A stretch of 15,116 nt of DNA from Gymnopilus junonius (Eukaryota; Basidiomycota; Agaricomycetes; Agaricales; Galerinaceae). Both the position numbers and the translations under genes were made by a program. This document shows, in pieces, positions 8,164-15,116 of the stretch; positions within the stretch are counted from its first letter, which is position 1; every line of letters begins with the position of its first letter. The notes under the pieces were generated by a model. It was not told the origin of the DNA. It saw nothing but the letters and a program-made list of their open reading frames with translations, and did not search any database. Where the stretch lies: positions 1 through 15,116 of the forward strand of contig JADNYJ010000720.1 of the NCBI GenBank assembly GCA_015501075.1, given 5' to 3'.

Positions 8164-8964
8164 ATGAACCAAGAATGCTTGAAAGGTCTGAATCCGCAGA
8201 ATATACCACCTTTCCCTTGCACCGTACCTGATGACGACGAGAATATATTAAGCTCGCTACCTGCACCATTAAGCTCACCTACTCGCAACGTTAACTACGC
8301 CCAACTTCGCGCATCCGCAGAAGCACTTCTGCTACTCAACAACGCCCACTCGATTTCTAGCTCAAGCGCTGAAAAAGAAAACGTCGATCCTGTCGTCACT
8401 TTTCCCCTTGTTCCAATTTCCGCACCGAGACCGTTATCTTATGCCGTTAGCGGAAAGACAGCATTTAGGACCATCCTATCTCTGGGAGAAGGTCAGTAAT
8501 TCGTTACATGGCACTTAATAATCAAGACTTAAGTCGCCTTCCAAGAGGATGGCACAGATGATACTATTTCAGGAAAGATAACTGAAGATTATTCAGGCAG
8601 TCCGAGTCGCCCCCAAGTCCTTCAGGAAGTCTATAACATTCCTACCTCTGTCCAGGATGTCGTCCTCCGTAAACCTTGCAGTCATCAAGTCCCCGTAAAA
8701 GAACAGAATCAGATAAGGATAGGAACAGAAGAGCCCAAACCCACTATGATCATACGCCCTATAACACCGTCGACGCTCATGGCGCTGACTGAGCCCTGCC
8801 TCATGGCTTGGTGTCATAAGATAGACGAGGAAGACCAGTCGCCGATACTACTCGCTGCGAACCTTGATAGCCTTCAAGCCATCCATGATATCGCAGGCCT
8901 CTCAAAAACGACCATGATCTATGACTATCCCATTGCTGCAGCTCAAAATTCGTGGGGTTATTAG
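8164..8964 (+). CDS. Unrecognised fungal protein, two exons
   Basis: Exons 8164-8491 and 8546-8964 (54-nt intron, GTCAGT donor, CCAAG acceptor) give 248 residues. The N-terminal half is low in structure and rich in Pro and Ser. It includes NYAQLRASAEALLLLNN (about 44-60), a short predicted helix, and SAPRPLSYAVSGKTAFRTIL (about 86-105). The second exon has TISGKITEDYSGSP, VLQEVYNIPTSVQDVVL, TMIIRPITPSTLMALTEPCL and DEEDQSPILLAANLDSLQAI. These look like folded, conserved blocks, and similar blocks feel familiar from Agaricomycete hypothetical proteins, but I can name no domain. There is no signal peptide or membrane segment. An in-frame ATG at 8098 would add 22 residues; 8164 was preferred because the extension looks like leader and contains the TATA-like stretch. 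An alternative acceptor at 8533 would add four residues. Confidence 0.65.
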
Positions 8965-9096
8965 GATCGTCATCTTTGCGCAGGTTATCAAAGAGTGGAT
9001 ATATGCGCATTTTCCGTTCTCGCAGAAAGAGCCAAAATTATAGTTATCCGTTGTCATAAGACTTGTATTTCATCTGAAGTCGTAGAAAACCCAAGA

Positions 9097-11008
9097 CTAA
9101 GTGACAGTGCAAGTCGGGAACAATGAAGCAGAATCTCCAGTGATGTTCACGTTTTGACAAGAAAACTTCGTCTGACCCGATGGGCCGCTACTCGGAGTTG
9201 AATCAATCGGCTTCAACTCACTGAAAGAATTCACTCACGAGAGGTGGACGTCGTTTACGTTGATATCAGAACAGCGACCGTCAGGTGAGCAAGACAAAGA
9301 TGCGACGGTACTTTCACTTCCTGTTCCGGTGATACTATTCACGGATCAATTAACAAATAACTGAAAAGAAGAGAAATAATTCACTTATTGAACCAAACAT
9401 CCTGGATGATGGTATTCGAAGGGAACTGCGCACAGGCCGTCGCATTGGTCATATAGCACTAAAAGGCAACGCAAATAAATTACCCGATTTTTTCCAAACC
9501 GAACGGACTTACTTGGTCAATAACAATCGGATTCTGAACGGCAGTTTCGACAAAGTTCTCAAAGGTGATATTTTTGACGATCCCACTTCCAACATTTGGT
9601 CCCGCCCAGCATTTAATACGTGCTCCATTTTGGGCATTGGTCATTTTTACGTTCCTGCCAAAATTTTGGTCAAAGATCGGATCGTGAAGGTCGATTGGCA
9701 GGGTCACGTACCTAGCAAGGACGTTTTCCACGATATCAAACATGCCAGGGAATTGTCCAAGGGAGCTAAACGAGTTTATGAATAATGAAATAACCTCCGA
9801 AGACGAGGAGACGTACCCTACAGAGATGCCACTTAAATTCGAGACGCCATTTAACAAAATAAAAACCGTGCGGTCGGGAGAATGCTTACTGGGAACCAGT
9901 ACAATCCAGGTTCTCAACTAGAATATTCGTCGCATCTACATAAGGCGGTTAAAGTCAACAATCCTCCATTGTTATAGTCTGAAAGACGTACTTGGTTTGA
10001 AGGAAACACAATCATCATCATTTACGATGACAGAATTCAGAATGGCGACATTGTCACTCCGATAGACATCCCAGCCATCGGTATTTGCAGCTCCATGCGA
10101 TGAAGTAGAAAGGGAACTGATATTTATGTTGTTAAAAACAACATTTTGACCTTCGTTGACCTTGAAAAGCGGCTATTTGACGACGATAAATGGGCGTTAG
10201 TAGATTCAAAGCTTACTAGATTGTGCCATTCCGGACTATTGATCATGTGTATGTTTTCGACCAGAACGTTTTTGGCTTGGAACAGCGTAAGGGTGATCGG
10301 GCGCAGAAGGGATGAATTTGTCACACTGCATTGACCAAGATTTAGCTCTGCAGCATGGAAAACGGAGGAAATATTATGAACTGACAAAGTGTCCCACCAA
10401 AGCTATGAGAGAAAAGACATTATGTTAACTTGTGTAACGTCCCATTGCAAAAAAAGGGCATCACCTGTCCAGAACCATCAAGCGTTCCTCCACCGTCGAG
10501 CAAAATATTTTCTCCTCCCAACAGCCAGAATGTAATTTGGGTTTGGAAAGGAATAAAGAAGCCGTTCTGAGTATCGGGTCAGGAGGCCCATCTTGCCAAC
10601 TTGCTACAACAAAAATCACATACCCCACTCCAGTATGGAATATTGGGACTGAATTTAATTGTACCTTCCAGGCTCTAAAACAAAGAGTACGTCAACATCC
10701 GATTGCTAACGCCATACAACTCATACTACTTAATCAAGACTTACAATATGCTTATCCCGAACGCCAGTCATATTCAACCGCGTCTCGATATTCAAAGTCG
10801 TACTCTTCGGAATCGTTAGAGTTGGACAAGCCTCCACGGCCTTCAAGAACTGTGGTGCGTCGTCGCCTCCGCTCGCTTTCAAGGTGCATGAAACCTTTGT
10901 TTCTGGTCTGGTAGGTGGATTTGGCCCCGAAGGCCCCCTGCCCGGAGTCGCTACCGCAGAAGAAAAAAGGAGACCAGTTAAAGCCAATGAACTGAATGCA
11001 AAGCGCAT
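9097..11008 (-). CDS. Secreted glycoside hydrolase family 28 (exo-polygalacturonase-like)
   Basis: Thirteen exons encode a complete 414-residue enzyme: 11008-10745, 10674-10624, 10566-10465, 10402-10386, 10325-10217, 10172-9992, 9935-9890, 9831-9817, 9765-9712, 9654-9513, 9458-9385, 9334-9239 and 9190-9097. A signal peptide covers about residues 1-20. The beta-helix then carries the GH28 active-site motifs: NTDGWD (211-216), DDDC (233-236), GSHGISVGS (255-263) and ARIK (291-294). SHG instead of the endo-type GHG, and VGSLGQ after it, favour an exo-acting enzyme. It should hydrolyse alpha-1,4 galacturonan (pectin) outside the cell. Exons 4 (17 nt) and 8 (15 nt) are microexons; exon 8 completes the catalytic His257. 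The intron at 10216-10173 contains a textbook CTACTAAC branch site. Introns at 10385-10326 (60 nt) and 9711-9655 (57 nt) are multiples of three with no stop, so an automated model could leave them in. No lesion was found. Confidence 0.88.
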
Positions 11009-11053
11009 TTTGGGAGAAAATTTTCTGGCGACATCAAACTAGCTTCTGGTCTA

Positions 11054-11060
11054 TTTTATA
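11054..11060 (-). promoter_or_regulatory. TATA box of the GH28 gene
   Basis: On the minus strand TATAAAA lies about 50 bp before the ATG at 11008, a short leader typical of a strongly regulated secreted-enzyme gene. Activity is inferred from motif and position. Confidence 0.5.
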
Positions 11061-11934
11061 GTGCCATATTGAAAGAGCAGCGGTCCGAGCGTAGGCTTCT
11101 TTTCGACATTGTCAGAGCTCCAGCGGTCCGGCTTGTAGGATGCACCTGATCTAGTCTTTGAGCGTACACAAGATATTTCCCTTAGAGCTCTTCCGGATGT
11201 CATATTTACAGCACAGCAGAGGTGATGTCGATAGAACGGGAGTCATATTTGGATTGGATGCCAGTGTGGACACGAACCCAGTTCCACATGACCTTTGCTT
11301 GAAATACTTTGGCTTGAAAATGAAGCCAAGTTTGCATCTTTGACAGTATCGAATTCGTGTAAGTTCTCCCAGGGGAAGTCGTGTAAAGGAGCTCAGAAAA
11401 TTCATGGCAAGTAAGTACTAGCGTTCAAGTGAGAGGTGTCAAGGTAAAAGAATTTTTCAAGTGTGTGGGAACATCTTACCAGTTCAGGACAGCAGTCATA
11501 AATCTGCAGACGATTAGGGAGGCAAGTTGGAAGCAAGCATCCTGCAGCCTCCAGAGTCCAGAGTCAAAGAGCAAACAGTTGGTTATAATGTCGAAGAGCA
11601 CCCAGTTTTGAATAAATTCAATGTTAATTTCGCGCTTCCTCTGATTCCTTCCTACTTATTGACAAACGAAAAATAAAATACGTACACTACTTTCAAGCTC
11701 AAACAAGAAATATAAAGAACATCAAACATTGAATACGCCTGTCCTTCCGTGTATCAAATAATCACAAGACTGCTCGCAATCATGTTCATTATTCGTGGAA
11801 AAAAGCCAATAACGATAATAAACATCTACTCCAGTGAACAGAACTGTGGGCACATTCTAGTACTAGTAGATGGGAAGGGAGGGAGTGTCGAAGGTGGGGC
11901 GTAAGGGTAGGGAGGCACACATTCTTGATCAGAA
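11061..11934. other. Intergenic region between GH28 and ERD2
   Basis: It holds the GH28 upstream region on the left and the ERD2 3' flank on the right. Open frames at 11158-11343 (+), 11151-11405 (-) and 11429-11611 (+) have no recognisable motif, no convincing splice partners and overlap one another. No gene is supported. Confidence 0.4.
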
Positions 11935-13065
11935 CTAGGCTGGTAGTTCGAACTTCTGGCCTTGTAATACTCTGTGAACGGCGAAGCAAAAGGTCAGTAA
12001 GGAGCGGCTGAAAGATATACTACGCAGACGCACTTTGTGAAGTATACATAGAAAAAGTCAACGTATAAGCCGGTTTGGACAATGCCAGCTGTCACTGCTA
12101 TGGGGTCCACGACGCCTTCTGTCATGTATCTATTTGTGGCAAAGCAGCATGGAGGCAAGGAGGTCGTCAGTTATGGCAAGGACACGTATGCAGCAGGAAG
12201 AGAGAGAAAGACACGGCAGATGGACTTCCTAGGAGCAAGCGAGCAAATCAAGTTTGGCAAGAAAATGATGGTGATGATATCACCGGTAAGCCAGTTGTCC
12301 GTTAAATCGCTCACAGAACGGAAGGGCGCTCCCTTCCGCGGTAGGAAGAATAGCAAAGAAGGAAAATAAGACTAACCTGTAAACCCAGTTGGGAATGTAT
12401 AACGCCCGGTATGCGCCCAATGCAGCAAGGTAATGTGTCGTGATCGTCTCCGCCTCTCCAGTGCGTTGCAGCATGAATAATTGCGGGAGGATAGCAACAG
12501 CTTCCAGCCAAATGGAGAATGACCAAAGGATTTCAGAAGGTATGAACTTGTAGTTGAAGATAAGGGAGAAAATGACGCAGGGTCCAAGGAGATATTCGAT
12601 CTTGAAGGTGTCAATCGAAGGGTCATTAGTTGGTCTACGAAAACAAAAGATCAGCTGGCCTGACAAAGAAAACGGGGAGAAAGCGGTGAACATACCTGTA
12701 CTTGAATTTCATGAGGTAGAGAATATAACAACTACTGGCAATGAAGAAAAGCTTCATGATGGAATTGTACAGCGACACAAAACGGAAGAACAGGTCCAGA
12801 TAACGCGTGACGAAGACAACCACGTAGAGCACTTGCGTCTTGAATGAGATACCTGTTCCGAGTCACGGTTAATCCTCCTTTCGTACGTCTCCGTTACATA
12901 GAGCAGACCTCACCTCTACATGACCGTGTCGTTTGTATCTTGTGCAGCAATATAAATATGGACGCTAAGTGCGATAAATCACCTGAGTACAAGGTCAGCG
13001 CTCGCCGTTTTTATCCCTCCACAGAAAGTGAACTCATGCGCACCAAGCAACCGAAACAAGTTCAT
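11935..13065 (-). CDS. ERD2: ER lumen protein-retaining receptor (K/HDEL receptor)
   Basis: Six exons give a complete 212-residue protein: 13065-13044, 12982-12914, 12852-12696, 12634-12377, 12129-12034 and 11971-11935. It starts MNLFRLLGDLSHLASIFILL, continues SCRGISFKTQ, FVTRYLDLFF, SLYNSIMKLFFI and EYLLGPC, then ILPQLFMLQRTGEAETIT, YRALYIPNWVYRY and TGLYVDFFYVYFTKVL, ending KFELPA. This is ERD2 throughout, with seven membrane segments and the usual length. It cycles between Golgi and ER, binding escaped ER proteins by their C-terminal (K/H)DEL in the acidic Golgi and returning them in COPI vesicles. The first exon is only 22 nt. Four introns are 61-62 nt, but the fourth (12376-12130) is 247 nt; family alignment leaves no residues missing there. 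All exon phases close. Confidence 0.95.
12319..12338 (-). other. Inverted repeat inside the long ERD2 intron
   Basis: CGGAAGGG and CCCTTCCG flank the four bases CGCT, forming a perfect 8-bp stem. A second hairpin (GGTGAT / ATCACC, three-base loop) lies at 12270-12284 in the same intron. They may be chance or may shorten the splicing distance; no RNA class is recognised. Confidence 0.4.
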
Positions 13066-13492
13066 GGTTTTTTTGCGGCGGGTGTTGTCGTGAACGAGAG
13101 TAAGTTTCGGTCGGTACTAAGGATATGCTCGTCTTCGTCACCGAATTCAGAATGTTCAGTGATGCCGCCAGACTCCTCTGAAAGAAATGGAAGAGAACGA
13201 AGTCGTTGGTGGCTGGTATGTTGTGCGTGCAATTAGTGACGGTGTCTACTACACCCATGCGACGTGTTCGACGCTGCATTAGCTAATTTTGTCTCACGCT
13301 TCTATTTCTGTCATCGGCAGCGGCGGCGGCAAGGGCTGCATTTGAGGGAGGACATCAGCGAAGATGTCTCGAGTCTGGCTAATACTCCGTGGAATCAAAA
13401 TAGTTGTCTCTTGTAAAAAGAACCAATCCAATGGCCATGCTATATACATTGCTAGATAACGCAGAGGTGAATGACGAAAACGTTGCACAGGC
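13066..13492. promoter_or_regulatory. Region upstream of ERD2
   Basis: This 427-bp interval lies between the UTP14 stop (13493) and the ERD2 start (13065), both on the minus strand, so it should hold the UTP14 3' end and the ERD2 promoter. No distinct TATA box or gene was identified. Open frames at 13034-13279 and 13294-13488 on the minus strand have no recognisable content. Confidence 0.4.
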
Positions 13493-15116
13493 TCACGAGT
13501 GCAATTTTTCTAATGGATCAATAATGATTCCAGGCTTGAAGAAATAGCCCTCAGTACATTCTCTTTTCAGAAGAAGGAAACATGTACAACATACCTTCTT
13601 AACAACCTTGGGTAATGTTCCCCTCTGGAACCCGACCCGGGTATTCCACTCCACCCCAAGGGCCTTTCCATCGCGCGTTCGAATTGCGCCTTGCTGGTAT
13701 AGGGGTATGGCAGGTCCTTGACAAGGTATTTGCCTGCCTTCTTATCCCTCTTCTCGGAGATGATAATGTTTTTCTTATTGTAGTCTGCACGCGTCGTCGG
13801 GTCGATACCTGGAATCTTTTTAATTCGTTGTTGCTTAGGAGGCGCTTTTTTGGTGCCTGTGCCACCCCACGAGCCCTGTTAGGATATCCAGTCAGACAAT
13901 GTGTCGAGAGGTGACCAGAAGAAAGCTGCTTACCCATCCTGGAATTGTAGTGTCGACTTCGCGCGGCGCATCGGACGCAATTTCTCGTTTCTTGGCCTCT
14001 TCGAAACTCTGCGAAAATGTGAGCACAAGAGCGAAAGAAAGACAACTGCTGGGCAATTACGAACCTGAACGACATTATCACCCGCAAAAGCGAGAGCAAC
14101 CAAGTCCCGTTGCTCGAATGCCTTCAAGCCATTAGCGCCGGCTTTTCCTTTACCCTTCAGAGCAAGTGCCTGTTCCTGTACCTCAATTTCAAGGTCGACC
14201 TCCGAATCGTCATCATCTTCAGTAGGAGGTTTTTGACCCGCTTTTCTTGCCATCCGCCTCAACACTAACTTTTATAGTCGCCTTCGACTTGGACACCGAA
14301 GCAGATGATGACGATGCCACCATGACATTGTCCAAGGAAATTTCCACAGCTGCATCCTCTACCGCTTTCTCCCTCTCGTCGACCCTCTTCTGAGTGGCCT
14401 TCTTCAATTTGTTCTTCGACTTGTCAGCAGCCTTGCTACCTTTCGAGATGATGACCTCATTGGTTTTCTTAACCACCTTGACCTTACTCATGTCCTGAGC
14501 AAGCCATGGATTTGAGTTGACATCTTGAGGTTGACTTGGCTGTGATTTCGTGTTTATTGAGGTGAAAGAGGTGGTGGTGAAAGCAGGTCGGTCGATTTGA
14601 GAGTCACACTTGAGGTGTCCGATCCTGCTATAGGCGCGAGGAGCCCTGGAGTTGGTTTGGCTGCACCGAGTCAATGTCAATTGCAATTGGGGGTTATTTA
14701 CCAATGAAAGATCGAATATACGTACCGCAGCACCTGCTGGCCTGAACACGATTCGACCGCCTGTCCGAGAAGCAACGACACCCATGGAAGAGTCTGCATC
14801 TTGCATTTCCCCTTCATCGCTATCCCCATCTCCTGCAATGGCGCCTCCTATCTCCTTGATAAAATCATCGACATCCCTTCTCGCGGCAGCAGACTGACGA
14901 GCCATAGCATCTTTCATGAACTTCATCTCGAACACACTCTTGCTCTTTCTTGCCGCTTTCTTCTCCCTCCTCATCTCTCTCCTCCACATCCAACTTGCGC
15001 AACTCGTCAAACGCGCTCTGCTTGATCTTTTCGATCCGGCCTCCACCATCCATTTCGTCATCGTCATTATCATCACTTTCCTCTTCCTCACCACTCCCTA
15101 CGCCCTGTATCCTCCT
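13493..15116 (-). pseudogene. UTP14: U3 snoRNP protein Utp14, 3' part, several frameshifts (or assembly errors)
   Basis: Utp14 is an SSU-processome protein that activates the helicase Dhr1 during 18S rRNA maturation in the nucleolus. Recognisable blocks in order are an acidic stretch with GGGRIEKIKQSAFDELRKL (about 15050-14990), VFEMKFMKDAMA (about 14930), TGGRIVFRPA, SNPWLAQD (about 14510), KAFEQRDLVALAFAGDNVVQ (to 14065), EEAKKREIASDAP, PGW/GSWGG, IIISEKRDKK, YLVKDLPYPYTSKAQFER, FQRGTLPKVVKK and a last exon GIIIDPLEKL (13534-13493). Introns 14064-14009, 13933-13876 and 13594-13535 have good splice sites; another lies near 14733-14661. The frame must change near 14951-14990, near 14556-14562, at the five-A run 14230-14234, and near 13651-13657. 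The exon 13875-13595 is 281 nt between two phase-0 junctions, one base short. No substitution stops or broken splice sites were seen. The 5' end lies beyond the window. Confidence 0.75.

Noticed and set aside
12170..12369. Open frames in the long ERD2 intron on both strands
   Set aside because: They lie wholly inside the intron required by the ERD2 protein, overlap each other and show no domain.
12130..12376. C/D-box snoRNA hosted in the ERD2 intron
   Set aside because: The best C-box-like string (GTGATGA near 12271) is on the plus strand, opposite to transcription, and no terminal stem with a D box was found.
13599..14099. 166-residue minus-strand open frame
   Set aside because: It crosses two UTP14 introns in the wrong frame and is a shadow of the real exons.
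14238..14300. Intron in UTP14 joining the two frames near 14230
   Set aside because: The only phase-compatible choice is a 43-nt intron with a poor GTCGAA donor; a one-base difference in the five-A run explains the frames more simply.

Overview
The window looks like nuclear DNA of a filamentous basidiomycete, most likely an Agaricomycete. The genes are split by many short GT-AG introns (about 44-73 nt) with fungal branch sites, exons can be as short as 15-22 nt, and the recognisable proteins (ERD2, Utp14, a fungal GH28 pectinase, a SCCPDH-like oxidoreductase, an HNH_2-type nuclease relic) are of fungal type. No rRNA, tRNA, CRISPR array or intact transposon is visible. Splice models below were built by hand from splice signals, reading frame and remembered family sequences; no search was run.

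Left part (1-2450, + strand): a tandem family of three small cysteine-rich secreted protein genes. Copies 2 (1271-1588) and 3 (2138-2449) are intact and intronless in their coding part; copy 1 (336-718) is frameshifted. All three share a layout: TATA box, about 60-70 bp, a short intron in the 5' leader, then the ATG about 200-220 bp after the TATA. The mature proteins are built from a repeated six-cysteine module ending in C-W/Y-x-C-C: two modules in the intact genes and three in the broken one. I recognise no described family.

Middle left (2450-5025): gene-poor, with the relic of a fungal HNH_2-type nuclease gene (3567-4242, +) broken by at least two frameshifts.

Centre (5026-8964): two minus-strand genes, a protein with two dimeric alpha/beta-barrel-like halves (5740-5026) and a complete seven-exon SCCPDH-like oxidoreductase (7773-6092). 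The latter is divergent from an unrecognised two-exon gene at 8164-8964 (+).

Right part (9097-15116, all minus): a complete secreted GH28 pectinase with 13 exons, two of them 15 and 17 nt; the KDEL/HDEL receptor ERD2 with six exons and one unusually long intron; and the 3' part of UTP14, cut by the window edge. The UTP14 copy needs about four one-base frame changes, although its splice sites and C-terminus are preserved.

The genes do not form one pathway. ERD2 and UTP14 are conserved housekeeping genes; GH28 and the small secreted proteins are exported products likely to act outside the cell. The most unusual part is the small secreted protein array with its modular cysteine pattern and shared leader-intron promoter layout.
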